A stretch of 64,000 bases of DNA from Pseudonocardia sp. MH-G8. Its GTDB lineage: Bacteria > Actinomycetota > Actinomycetes > Mycobacteriales > Pseudonocardiaceae. The notes below the pieces were generated by a model. The model made no database searches. It saw only the letters and a program-made list of their open reading frames with translations, and had not been told where the DNA came from. The position numbers and the translations under genes were made by a program. The stretch spans positions 1 to 64,000 of the forward strand of contig NZ_NKYF01000014.1 of assembly GCF_002262885.1 (NCBI RefSeq), written 5' to 3'. The stretch's first letter is position 1. The number at the start of each line of letters is the position of its first letter. Positions 1 through 8,199 of the stretch are shown here, one piece after another.

Positions 1-1
1 G

Positions 2-88
2 ATCATCCGATGCCTCAAACGCTACGTCGCCCGCGAGGTCTACACCGCCCTAACCCACAGCCACCAAGATCTTCAGATCACGGGTTGA
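2..88 (+). pseudogene. C-terminal end of IS110-family transposase (cut by window edge)
   Basis: The first 28 codons of the window are open from the edge to a TGA stop and read IIRCLKRYVAREVYTALT then HSHQDLQITG. The RCLKRYVAREVY stretch is the conserved C-terminal signature of IS110/IS116/IS902-type transposases, DEDD recombinases that insert without terminal inverted repeats. Only the extreme C-terminus is inside the window, so whether the upstream gene is intact cannot be told. About 100 bp of non-coding DNA follow before the next gene. Confidence 0.6.
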
Positions 89-190
89 CTTCCATAGGAG
101 CATCGGGCAGGGGGGGCGCGACTCGCGGAGGTGAGGGCGCGACTCGCGGGCGCGGAGCGCTCACGCCGTCCGCGAGCGCCGGCCCTCCTG

Positions 191-610
191 CTACTGGAGC
201 AGGCCGATGACGAGGGCCATGCCGAGGAACAGCACGAACTGATACGCACTGTTGATCACGGTGAGCTGACCGGGCTTCTGCTCGAAGCCGTTGTGCTGAG
301 CCAGGGTCGAGACCGAGAAGCCGAGCCATGCAGTGAAGCCGACGGCCAGTGCCGGCCAGACCGAATCACTGCCGAAGAACACGGATACGACGGAGCAGGC
401 GGCGGCGAGGGCCAGCGCGGTGACGATGATCGACACCACCAGGACCGCGAACGGACCCTTGCCGGCTCTGATCGAGTCCTCTTCGGTCACCCCGGTCAGC
501 TTCCGCCAGACACCGCCGGCGAGACCCCAGTCGCTGTACCAGACCCAAGCTGTCGCCATACCGACCACGATCGCGGCCACGACAGCCGGCCAACCGATGC
601 TCACGTCCAC
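191..610 (-). CDS. DUF1761 family four-helix membrane protein
   Basis: This 139-residue integral membrane protein has a WYSDWGLAGGVWRKLTG segment after the first helix, which matches the DUF1761 signature (a WYS motif followed by W-x-K-L-x-G-x-x-E-E). Four hydrophobic segments are visible at about residues 8-24, 53-75, 83-102 and 117-138. No enzymatic function is known for the family. It is divergent from the HxlR regulator starting at 662; a palindrome at 643-657 lies between them, so the regulator probably controls this gene. Function beyond a small membrane protein is unknown. Confidence 0.75.
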   Translation of the reverse strand: MDVSIGWPAVVAAIVVGMATAWVWYSDWGLAGGVWRKLTGVTEEDSIRAGKGPFAVLVVSIIVTALALAAACSVVSVFFGSDSVWPALAVGFTAWLGFSVSTLAQHNGFEQKPGQLTVINSAYQFVLFLGMALVIGLLQ

Positions 611-642
611 GGAAGCCTCTCTTCTCGGCGACAGCCTGCGCA

Positions 643-657
643 GTTGATATCATCAAC
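643..657. promoter_or_regulatory. Palindromic operator between DUF1761 gene and HxlR gene
   Basis: The sequence GTTGAT-ATC-ATCAAC is a perfect 6-bp inverted repeat with a 3-bp spacer, lying 4 bp before the regulator's start codon and 33 bp before the divergent DUF1761 start. HxlR-type winged-helix dimers bind short palindromes of this kind, so this is a plausible autoregulatory operator. Binding is inferred. Confidence 0.5.
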
Positions 658-661
658 CGTG

Positions 662-1348
662 ATGGAGAAAGTCAACCAGCAGCCGAAGAGGTCCCGCACC
701 TACGGGCAGTTCTGCGCTCTCGCGCGGTCCCTGGACATCGTGGGTGAGCGCTGGACTCTGCTCATCGTGCGCGAGCTCCTTCCCGGTCCGATGCGCTACA
801 CCGAGCTGAAGGTCTCGCTCAAGGGCATCGCGACGAACCTCCTGGCCGAACGGCTGCGGACCATGGAGGCGAACGGGGTGGTCGAGCGCCGGCTGGAGGA
901 GTCGGGCGTTGCCTACGCCCTGACGCCCTGGGGCATCGGACTGCGGGAGCCGATGGAAGCGCTCGGTCGGTGGGGAGCGCCGCTGCTGGCGCCAGGGCGC
1001 GGCGACGACGCGTTCCAGCCACGCTGGCTGACCCTCGCATTGCCCGCCCTGCTCGCCGGCGCGGCGCTCTCGAGTCCCGTGGAGATCGGGATCGAGGTCG
1101 ACGGCTTCCTCATGGTCCTGAGGATCGACGAGGACGGCCCCAGCGCGTTCGTCCGCCCCGACGACGAGCCAGAGACGGTCCTCGCCGCCGCGCCGGACGT
1201 CATCGTCGCGCTTGCCGCCGGAGGAATCAGCATCGAGCAGGCACTGGCCGTGGGCGAGTTCCGGGGCGACCCAGACGTCCTTCGGGCCGTGTTCGCCGCC
1301 GGCGGGGCAAGCTCGGCCCCTCCGTTTCCGCCGATGACCGGCGACTGA
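662..1348 (+). CDS. HxlR-family regulator with C-terminal SCP2-like domain
   Basis: This 228-residue winged-helix regulator carries the HxlR core at about residues 10-105: CALARSLDIVGERWTLLIVRELL, then RYTELKVSLKGIATNLLAERL (recognition helix) and the wing GVVERR. The final hundred residues resemble the small SCP2-like sterol/lipid-binding fold often fused to actinobacterial HxlR proteins, which may bind a ligand. The ATG at 662 was chosen; a GTG directly before it at 659 is in frame. It is convergent with recQ and divergent from the DUF1761 gene, its likely target through the palindrome at 643-657. Confidence 0.8.
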   Translation: MEKVNQQPKRSRTYGQFCALARSLDIVGERWTLLIVRELLPGPMRYTELKVSLKGIATNLLAERLRTMEANGVVERRLEESGVAYALTPWGIGLREPMEALGRWGAPLLAPGRGDDAFQPRWLTLALPALLAGAALSSPVEIGIEVDGFLMVLRIDEDGPSAFVRPDDEPETVLAAAPDVIVALAAGGISIEQALAVGEFRGDPDVLRAVFAAGGASSAPPFPPMTGD

Positions 1349-1501
1349 CAGCCACGCGGACGGTCGGCCGCCGCACGCGTCGCGCATTGTCCGACTCCGT
1401 CGGCGAGAGCGCCAGACAGCCGCCCGCGAACCTGGCACCGCAGCAGCAATCCCCGTCGATCGAGGCCCGAGACCTGCCGCAGCGCCAGATCGGCGAGCTG
1501 C

Positions 1502-3598
1502 TCAGCCCTTCTGCGACAGTGCGAACGGCAGCACGGCCGTGGCGCCCGCGCGCCGCAGCAGGCGGGCGGCGACCGTGGCCGTCCAGCCCGTGTCGATGAC
1601 GTCGTCCACCAGGAGCACCGGGCCGGCCGGGACGTCGAACGCCGGCGGTTCGAACGCCGACCAGACCGCGGCGAGGCGCTGGGCGCTGTTCGCGTGCTCA
1701 GCGGGGCGCTCGCCGACGGGGGGGAGCACGCCCAGCAGGGGGAGCCGGCCCACGTCGGCGATCCGGCGTGCGAGGTGGTCGAGCTGGTGCGGGCGGGTAC
1801 GGGAGCCGATGCCGACGACCCCGACAGGGCGCTCCTCCCAGCCCCAGCCGGCGAGCACCCGCACGCACGCGTCGAGGACGTCCTTCGGGACGGGCGCGTC
1901 CTCGCCCTCGACGAGCTCGCGCAGCCGGGTGCCCCACCCGATGTCGGACAGCCGCCCGATCACCCGGCCCGGGGCGGCCAGCTCGCCCGCCGGGATCCGC
2001 CCGGACACCGGGACGTCCAGCTCGGCCATCCCGCTGGGCCACTGCTTGCGGGGCGCGACCTCGATGCCGGGGCGTGTGATGCGCTCCTGTGCCGCGGCGG
2101 CCGTGCCGGCGTCGACGTCGGTGCTCCACGCCGGGGTGGTGCACGTGTCGCACCGGCCGCACCGCTCCGGCGCCGGGTCGTCGAGCTGGCGGCGCAGGAA
2201 CTGCATGCGGCACTCGGTGGTGTCGATGTAGTCGAGCATGGCCTGCTGCTCGACGCGGCGGGCCTCGGAGATGCGCTGGTGGCGCTCGCGGTCGTAGACC
2301 CATTCCTGCCCGGTGCCGACCCACCCGCCCTTGACGCGCCGCGCGGCGCCGTCGCTGTCGAGCACCTTGAGCAGCATCTCCAGCCGGGTGCGGGACAGGT
2401 CCACGCGCGTCTCGATGGCGGCCGTGGAGAGCGTCTCCTCCCCGAGCACGGCGAGGGTCTGGCGCACGAGCGGCTCGGGCGGGAACGCGAGCGAGGCGAA
2501 GTAGGCCCAGATGTCGCGGTCCTCCCGGCCGGGCAGCAGCACCACCTCGGCGCGCTCCACGGCACGGCCGGCGCGCCCGATCTGCTGGTAGTAGGCCACC
2601 GGCGACGCCGGCGCCCCGAGGTGCACGACGAAGCCCAGGTCGGGCTTGTCGAAGCCCATCCCGAGCGCGCTGGTGGCCACCAGCGCCTTGACGCGGTTGG
2701 CCAGCAGGTCGCCCTCGGCGGCGAGGCGCTCCGCGGGGTCGGTCTTGCCCGTGTAGGAGGCGACGGGGTGGCCGCGCTCGCGCAGGAACTCGGCGACCTC
2801 CTCGGCCGCGGCGATCGTGAGCGTGTAGACGATGCCGGCACCGGGCAGCGCGTCGAGGTGCTCGGCGAGCCAGCCGAGTCGCTGCGCGGGCGTGGCCAGC
2901 TGCACGGCGGACAGGCGCAGGCTCTCCCGATCGAGCGAGCCGCGCAGCACGAGCGTGTCGCCGGCGTCGTGGCGGCCCAGCCCGAGCTGCTCGGTGACGT
3001 CGACGACCACGCGGTCGTTGGCGGTGGCCGTGGTGGCCAGCACCGGGATGCCCGCCGGCAGCTCGGCGATGAGCGCGCGCAGGCGCCGGTAGTCGGGCCG
3101 GAAGTCGTGACCCCAGTCGGACACGCAGTGCGCTTCGTCGACCACCAGCATCCCGGCGCTCGCGGTGAGCCGGGGCAGCACGCGATCGCGGAAATCGGGG
3201 TTGTTGAGCCGCTCCGGGCTCACCAGCAGCACGTCGACCTCGCCCGCGTCGACCGCCGCGTAGGTGCGCTCCCAGTCGCCGGTGTTGGCCGAGTTGACCG
3301 TGGCGGCGCGGATGCCGGCGCGCTCGGCGGCGTCGATCTGGTTGCGCATCAGCGCGAGCAGCGGCGAGACGATCACGGTGGGGCCCGCGCCCGCCTCGCG
3401 CAGCAACGCCGTGGCCACGAAGTACACCGCGGACTTGCCCCACCCGGTGCGTTGCACGACCAGCGCGCGCCGCCGCTGCTCGACCAGCGCCTGCACCGCG
3501 GCCCACTGGTCCTCGCGCAGCCGCGCCCCCGGGCCGGCGAGGGTGGCCAGCACGGCCTCGGCGCGCTCGCGGAGATCGGGTCCGGTAGCTGTGGTCAC
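1502..3598 (-). CDS. recQ: RecQ-family ATP-dependent DNA helicase with phosphoribosyltransferase-like C-terminus
   Basis: This 698-residue SF2 helicase unwinds DNA 3' to 5' in repair. Visible motifs are Walker A TGWGKS at residues 51-56, DEAH at 154-157, TATAN (motif III), and the motif V/VI blocks ATSALGMGFDKPD and QQIGRAGR. A RecQ zinc-binding Cys cluster (CGRCDTC) follows near residue 450. There is no HRDC domain. Instead the last ~150 residues end in VLLVDDVIDTGWT (about 661-673), the PRPP-loop signature of type I phosphoribosyltransferases, an architecture known in actinobacterial RecQ proteins. The GTG at 3598 was chosen because it precedes the RecQ N-terminal helix; the open frame continues upstream without homology. 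Confidence 0.9.
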   Translation of the reverse strand: MTTATGPDLRERAEAVLATLAGPGARLREDQWAAVQALVEQRRRALVVQRTGWGKSAVYFVATALLREAGAGPTVIVSPLLALMRNQIDAAERAGIRAATVNSANTGDWERTYAAVDAGEVDVLLVSPERLNNPDFRDRVLPRLTASAGMLVVDEAHCVSDWGHDFRPDYRRLRALIAELPAGIPVLATTATANDRVVVDVTEQLGLGRHDAGDTLVLRGSLDRESLRLSAVQLATPAQRLGWLAEHLDALPGAGIVYTLTIAAAEEVAEFLRERGHPVASYTGKTDPAERLAAEGDLLANRVKALVATSALGMGFDKPDLGFVVHLGAPASPVAYYQQIGRAGRAVERAEVVLLPGREDRDIWAYFASLAFPPEPLVRQTLAVLGEETLSTAAIETRVDLSRTRLEMLLKVLDSDGAARRVKGGWVGTGQEWVYDRERHQRISEARRVEQQAMLDYIDTTECRMQFLRRQLDDPAPERCGRCDTCTTPAWSTDVDAGTAAAAQERITRPGIEVAPRKQWPSGMAELDVPVSGRIPAGELAAPGRVIGRLSDIGWGTRLRELVEGEDAPVPKDVLDACVRVLAGWGWEERPVGVVGIGSRTRPHQLDHLARRIADVGRLPLLGVLPPVGERPAEHANSAQRLAAVWSAFEPPAFDVPAGPVLLVDDVIDTGWTATVAARLLRRAGATAVLPFALSQKG

Positions 3599-3671
3599 GC
3601 CCCCATGGTGGACGAGACCGCCGACAGTTCCGAAGGGGGTGTGGAGCCACCCGGACGGGGAACTCCGACGT

Positions 3672-3854
3672 ATGAGCAGCGCCTCCCGGAACTGGCCCTT
3701 CGTGATCAGACGATGCACCCGGTGCACGAGGGAGGCCGTCGTCGTGGTCGCTGCGGACAAGGGCCCCGGAACGGTGGCGGCGTGCGCCGAGCACCTGGAG
3801 TGGGCGTTCTTCCTGGGCATCGGGGAGTGGAGCGGGCGGCGCCGCACCGCCTGA
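3672..3854 (+). CDS. Small hypothetical protein with paired cysteines
   Basis: A 60-residue open frame with strongly G/C-biased third positions, as expected for coding DNA here. It has a C-x2-C pair (RRCTRCTREA) and a later single Cys (VAACAEH), so a metal-binding knuckle is possible. It lies divergent from recQ (73 bp away) and 49 bp before the MoxR gene on the same strand. I do not recognise a family. The opposite strand is also open through recQ's upstream extension, so this call rests on codon bias alone. Confidence 0.45.
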   Translation: MSSASRNWPFVIRRCTRCTREAVVVVAADKGPGTVAACAEHLEWAFFLGIGEWSGRRRTA

Positions 3855-3903
3855 CCCGCCCCGGCCCTGGGCGGATCACCGGCCCACGAGGCAGGATGGC
3901 CGG

Positions 3904-4779
3904 GTGGACGCGCCCCAGGAACCGCTGTTCGGTTCGGTCGACGACGTCGCCGAGCGCCTCGCCGGTGTCGGCTACCTCGCCTCGACAGGCGTGGCCACCA
4001 CCGTCTACCTCGCCGACCGGCTCGGCAAGCCGCTGCTGGTCGAGGGTCCGGCCGGGGTCGGCAAGACCGAGCTCGCCAAGGCCGTGGCCGCCTCCACCGG
4101 TGCCGGCCTCGTGCGGTTGCAGTGCTACGAAGGCATCGACGAGGCACGCGCCCTCTACGAGTGGAACCACGCCAAGCAGCTGCTGCGCATCACGGCCGGG
4201 CAGGGGCGCGAGTCCTGGGACGACACGCGCGACGACGTGTTCTCCGAGGAGTTCCTGCTGCCCCGCCCGCTGCTCACGGCCATCCGCCGCCCCGAGCCCA
4301 CGGTGCTGCTCGTCGACGAGATGGACAAGGCCGACGTGGAGGTCGAGGGCCTGCTGCTGGAGGTGCTCTCGGACTACCAGGTGACGGTCCCGGAGATGGG
4401 CACGATCACCGCGACGCGCCGCCCGTTCGCGCTGCTGACCTCGAACTCGACGCGCGAGCTGTCCGAGGCGCTCAAGCGCCGTTGCCTGTTCCTGCACCTC
4501 GACTTCCCCGACGCCGACCTGGAGCGGCGCATCGTGCTGAGCAGGGTGCCCGAGCTGCCCGAGGCCCTGGTGGACGCGCTGGTGCGCACGGTCCGCGTGC
4601 TGCGCGGGCTGGAGCTGCGCAAGGCCCCGTCCGTGGCCGAGACGATCGACTGGGGCCGCACCCTGCTCGCCCTGGGCATGGACACCCTCGACGACGACAC
4701 GGTGCGCGCCACCCTCGGCGTGGTGCTCAAGCACCAGTCCGACGCGGTGAAGGCGGTCGCGGAGCTGCGGCTGAACTAG
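3904..4779 (+). CDS. MoxR-family AAA+ ATPase (Rv2426c-like)
   Basis: This 291-residue AAA+ ATPase has Walker A GPAGVGKTE at 48-56, Walker B VLLVDEMDK at 133-141 and a sensor-1 TSNSTREL segment. MoxR proteins work as chaperone-like partners of von Willebrand factor A proteins, maturing or inserting cofactors. Its length equals that of M. tuberculosis Rv2426c, whose neighbour Rv2425c is the VWA partner. Here the corresponding VWA gene starts only at 11015, so the pair has been pulled apart by 6.2 kb. The GTG start follows CAGGAT by 6 nt with no Shine-Dalgarno, so the mRNA may be leaderless. Confidence 0.9.
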   Translation: MDAPQEPLFGSVDDVAERLAGVGYLASTGVATTVYLADRLGKPLLVEGPAGVGKTELAKAVAASTGAGLVRLQCYEGIDEARALYEWNHAKQLLRITAGQGRESWDDTRDDVFSEEFLLPRPLLTAIRRPEPTVLLVDEMDKADVEVEGLLLEVLSDYQVTVPEMGTITATRRPFALLTSNSTRELSEALKRRCLFLHLDFPDADLERRIVLSRVPELPEALVDALVRTVRVLRGLELRKAPSVAETIDWGRTLLALGMDTLDDDTVRATLGVVLKHQSDAVKAVAELRLN

Positions 4780-4797
4780 CCGCCGGCACGGCCCTGT

Positions 4798-4939
4798 GAT
4801 CCATCTGAGCCGCGCTGGGCCGACCCGGCGGCCGCATTGGCGCGCTTCTCGGACTGATCAAGCCGCCTTGATCGCCGCGAGCAGTACATGATGGTGGGAG
4901 GAGCCGATCTGCCGTACTGCTCAGATCGATCACCGCGGG
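4798..4939. repeat. Dispersed intergenic repeat, family 1, copy A
   Basis: This copy begins GATCCATCTGAGCCGCGC and has a ~100-bp core (4841-4939) shared with copies at 5495-5630 and 9477-9612. The core contains the motif GTACTNCTCGGNCCGATCA three times: direct (here degenerate), inverted (TGATCGCCGCGAGCAGTAC at 4869-4887), then direct again ending in GATCGATCACC. It sits immediately after the MoxR gene and just before the hypothetical gene at 4984. Confidence 0.75.
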
Positions 4940-4983
4940 CCTCGTCCTGCAGGCGATCGGCGGCATCGAGGGGAGGCCGACCG

Positions 4984-5298
4984 GTGGGTTGGACGTTTGA
5001 TGAGCTCCGCGCGGCGGTCCAGCGACCCCTGGGTGATCCGGGTCCGTCCCGGCCGGTCATCGTGGTCAACGACCTCCGCGACGACGGAGTGCACCTCGTC
5101 GTCGATCTGGAGGCAGGCGGCGCGGAAGAGCGTTCGCGGCGATGGGAACTCGCCTTCCCCTCGGTCGAAGGCGACCTGACGCGGATGCCGCTCGATCACG
5201 CCGCCCTCATCGTGCGCGCGAACATCGAGGAGTGGTGGGACACGAGGGGCCAGTACCCGGAGGGCATGCCCTGTGTGGCGCAGAAGCGGCTCGGCTGA
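4984..5298 (+). CDS. Hypothetical protein
   Basis: A 104-residue soluble protein beginning GWTFDELRAAVQ and ending in PEGMPCVAQKRLG, rich in acidic and valine residues with no membrane segment or recognised motif. The GTG at 4984 is preceded by GAGGGGAGG, a good ribosome binding site, and lies just outside repeat copy A; upstream in-frame codons are repeat sequence and were excluded. It is flanked on both sides by family 1 repeats, inside the block that separates the MoxR and VWA genes. Function unknown. Confidence 0.55.
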   Translation: MGWTFDELRAAVQRPLGDPGPSRPVIVVNDLRDDGVHLVVDLEAGGAEERSRRWELAFPSVEGDLTRMPLDHAALIVRANIEEWWDTRGQYPEGMPCVAQKRLG

Positions 5299-5494
5299 CG
5301 ACCTGCCCAGGTCGGGGACGGCCGCCTGAGAGTCACGATATTCGGTAGTTGTGCCAACCGGGTTGCCCTCGGCGCGGGGGTCGGGTCGGGCGCGCTACCG
5401 GACCAGTCGCTGCATGACCCGGTGAACGTCGTGGCCACCGCGCTAGAGGCTGCCCATCGGCCTCGCCCTTCTCCGCGCGCCGGTGCGCGCTCTT
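5299..5494. other. Intergenic stretch without a gene
   Basis: Between the hypothetical gene and repeat copy B no convincing coding frame is seen on either strand. Open frames present lack normal codon bias. No RNA gene or clear promoter was recognised. Confidence 0.5.
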
Positions 5495-5630
5495 GATCCA
5501 TCTGAACCGCGCATGGCGCTGACGTACTTCTCGGACCGATCGACCCTCCTTGATCGCCGCGAGCAGTACGTGACGGTGACAGGAACCGCTCTGACGTACG
5601 GCTGGAATCGATCCCCGATCGGCCGACCGC
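5495..5630. repeat. Dispersed intergenic repeat, family 1, copy B
   Basis: This copy starts GATCCATCTGAACCGCGC like copy A and carries the core GACGTACTTCTCGGACCGATC followed by the inverted motif TGATCGCCGCGAGCAGTAC at 5550-5568. The third motif is diverged (GTACGGCTGGAATCGATCC). It lies just downstream of the ABC permease gene, on the opposite side from copy A relative to the hypothetical gene at 4984. Confidence 0.75.
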
Positions 5631-5662
5631 GTCGTCGCCGCGGTGCTCGCCGGATGGGCGGC

Positions 5663-6658
5663 TCAGAGCCGTGACCGGCGCACCCGGAGCCGGTCGAACG
5701 CCGCTGCGAGAACGATGATCAGTCCGGTGCTGAGTACCTGCAGGTAGTTCGACAGGTGCAGCAGGACGAAGGCGTTCTGGATCAGCCCTAGTAGTACGGC
5801 GCCGAGCAGGGCCCCGGTGACGCTGCCGCGACCGCCCGACAGGCTCGTCCCGCCGATGATCACAGCGGCGATGACCTGGAGTTCGAGCCCGACCGCGGCG
5901 TTCGGTTCGGCCACGCCGAGCTGCGCGCCGCGGATCAGGCCGGCGAGCCCGGCGAGTACGCCGACCAGGACCAGACAGGTCACCTTGATCCGGGCGACCG
6001 GTATGCCGGACAGCCGGGCGGCGTCCCGGTTGTCGCCGACCGCCTGGACCTGGTTCCCGAACACCGTGCGGGTCAGAACCAGCTGTCCGAGGACCGCGAT
6101 CACGAGCAGGACGATCACCTGCACCGGGACGGGGCCGACGGCGCCCTGGCCGAGCGCCTGCAATGCGGGAGGGCCGTTCACAGGGAGGCCGCCGGTGATG
6201 AGGAGGCTGAGCCCGCGAGCAACCGACAACATGCCGAGCGTGACGATGAAGGAGTTGACCCGGATCCGCGTGACGACAAGACCGGACACGAGGCCGACCA
6301 CGCCACCGACGAGCAGGCCCACGGGGATGGCGAGCACGGATGAGGTCTCGGCCGCCACGGTGAACGCGGTGACCCCGGACAGCGCGACGACGGACCCGAC
6401 CGACAGGTCGAGCTCGCCCGCGATCAGGACGAACGTCATCCCGACCGCGACGATCCCGGTGATCGCGATGGCGCGGAGGAGGTTGAACAGGTTGGTGCCG
6501 GTAGCGAAGTTGGGGTTCCCGATCGCGATGCAGATGGCGAGCACGAGGATGACCAGCGCCACCCCGACCTCGGGTTTCCGCGCCGAACGCCGCAGCCAGG
6601 TGTCGGCGGTCGGTGCAGCCACCGCTTCATGTGCGGCGACATCGGTCCTGGTGCTCAT
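5663..6658 (-). CDS. Ribose-type ABC transporter permease (RbsC family)
   Basis: This 331-residue BPD_transp_2 permease has about eight to ten hydrophobic helices and the family hallmark ELDLSVGSVVALSGV near residue 80, plus GGTSLSGGRGSVTGALLGA near residue 275. It forms the membrane channel of a carbohydrate uptake ABC system together with the ATPase and binding protein encoded upstream. Its ATG overlaps the ATPase stop codon (ATGA), so the two are probably translationally coupled. The sugar cannot be read from the sequence. Confidence 0.9.
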   Translation of the reverse strand: MSTRTDVAAHEAVAAPTADTWLRRSARKPEVGVALVILVLAICIAIGNPNFATGTNLFNLLRAIAITGIVAVGMTFVLIAGELDLSVGSVVALSGVTAFTVAAETSSVLAIPVGLLVGGVVGLVSGLVVTRIRVNSFIVTLGMLSVARGLSLLITGGLPVNGPPALQALGQGAVGPVPVQVIVLLVIAVLGQLVLTRTVFGNQVQAVGDNRDAARLSGIPVARIKVTCLVLVGVLAGLAGLIRGAQLGVAEPNAAVGLELQVIAAVIIGGTSLSGGRGSVTGALLGAVLLGLIQNAFVLLHLSNYLQVLSTGLIIVLAAAFDRLRVRRSRL

Positions 6659-8199
6659 GCTGTCTCCCCGAACGACGCGGCCATGATCGATCTGACATCG
6701 GTGGATTCCGGGATCTCCGCCGCGATCCGGCCCCGCCGCATCACGACGACCCTGGTCGCGAGCTCTCCGATCTCCTCGACCTCGCTGGAGATCAGCAGCA
6801 CGCCCATGCCCTGGGCGGCGAGATCCCGGACGATGCCGTAGATCTGGTCCTTCGCCCCGACGTCGATTCCACGGGTCGGCTCGTCGAGGATGAGCACCTC
6901 GGGTCGGGTCATCAGCCAGCGCCCGATCACGGCCTTCTGTTGATTGCCGCCGGACAGGCTGGAAATGGGGTCGCCGAGCGACGCGGCCTTGATGCCGAGC
7001 CGATCGCTGAGATCCTCCGGAGTGGGTGGCGCGCTCCCGTTGCTGCGCAGGCCCGCCGCCGCGGCGCGCATGTTCCACCGCACACTCATTCCGGGGAACA
7101 CGCCCTGCTCGGCACGGTCCTCGGGTACGAGCGCTATTCCGTTCGCGATCGCGTCGCGAGGACCGCTCCAACGCACCGGTTCCCCCCGTCTCCGGATCGT
7201 GCCGCGGTCCGGCCGGTTGAGCCCGAACAGGCAGCGGGCGAGTTCCGTTCGGCCCGCGCCGACCAGCCCGGACACGCCGACGATCTCGCCGGCCCGGACG
7301 GTGAGCGAGACGTCCTCGAACTCGCCGCTCCGGGCGAGACCCCGGCACTCGAGGAGGGGCTCGCCCGCAGGCTGGTCGGACCCGTCGGATCGCTGGGCGG
7401 CAGGGGTCGCGTCCGTGACCGTTCTTGCGCGCCCGAGAGAGGCCGACCTCGGCCGGTCGGTCACCGACTGGTGGCCTTCGGAGATCGTGGCGATCACCTG
7501 CGCCGGGTTCGTGTCCGCGATCGGGCCCGCCCACACGCTGCTGCCGTTCCGCAGGATCGTCGCGCGGTCCGCGATCGAGAACACCTCGCTGATCCGGTGG
7601 CTGATGAGTACGACCGCGGCACTCGAGGAGCACAGCCTGCGCACGACGTCGAACAGCCGGGTGGTCTCCGCGGGTGACAACGCCGAGTTCGGCTCGTCGA
7701 GGAACAGCACACGAGGCTCGAGGGTCAGGGCTTTCGCGATCTCGACCATCTGTCGTGACGACACCGAGAGGTCGGCGACCTTGGCGTCGAGATCGAGGTC
7801 GAGACCGACCTCGCGCAGCGATCCGGCCATCTCCGCCCGTCGCCGGCGAGGTCGCCACGAGCGGTGCCATCCGGCGTGTGCCAGCTCGGGGAGGAGCAGG
7901 TTCTCCAACACGGTCAGGTTCGGCGCGAGCGCCGGTTCCTGGTGGACCACGGCGATGCCGGACCGGGAGGCCTCGTGCGGACCGGCGAAGCGCGCCGGCA
8001 CGCCGTCGAGGAGGATCTCCCCGTGGTCGGGGGCGACGGCCCCCGAGCACGCCGCCACCAGTGTCGACTTCCCCGCGCCGTTCTCCCCGAGGAGGGCGTG
8101 AACCTCCCCGGGGCGGAGCGCGAGATCGACCCCGCGCAGAGCCGCGACCCCACCGAACGACTTGCGCAGAGAGCGCACGGCGAGGATCGGCTGAGTCAC
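6655..8199 (-). CDS. Sugar ABC transporter ATP-binding protein, two ABC domains (RbsA family)
   Basis: This 514-residue protein fuses two nucleotide-binding domains, the RbsA/MglA layout for pentose or hexose importers. The N-terminal half has Walker A LGENGAGKST and Walker B VLFLDEPNSAL, with a degenerate signature (LSVSSRQ). The C-terminal half has a degenerate Walker A (GLVGAGRTE), as is normal for the family, and an intact signature LSGGNQQK with VLILDEPTRGID. The GTG start overlaps the binding-protein stop codon (GTGA). It powers import through the permease encoded next. Confidence 0.9.
   Translation of the reverse strand: MTQPILAVRSLRKSFGGVAALRGVDLALRPGEVHALLGENGAGKSTLVAACSGAVAPDHGEILLDGVPARFAGPHEASRSGIAVVHQEPALAPNLTVLENLLLPELAHAGWHRSWRPRRRRAEMAGSLREVGLDLDLDAKVADLSVSSRQMVEIAKALTLEPRVLFLDEPNSALSPAETTRLFDVVRRLCSSSAAVVLISHRISEVFSIADRATILRNGSSVWAGPIADTNPAQVIATISEGHQSVTDRPRSASLGRARTVTDATPAAQRSDGSDQPAGEPLLECRGLARSGEFEDVSLTVRAGEIVGVSGLVGAGRTELARCLFGLNRPDRGTIRRRGEPVRWSGPRDAIANGIALVPEDRAEQGVFPGMSVRWNMRAAAAGLRSNGSAPPTPEDLSDRLGIKAASLGDPISSLSGGNQQKAVIGRWLMTRPEVLILDEPTRGIDVGAKDQIYGIVRDLAAQGMGVLLISSEVEEIGELATRVVVMRRGRIAAEIPESTDVRSIMAASFGETA

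Noticed and set aside
1694..4384. 896-codon open frame on the plus strand across recQ
   Set aside because: It is antisense to recQ and the MoxR gene, is rich in Arg, Gly, Ala and His as expected for a high-G+C shadow frame, and has no family match.
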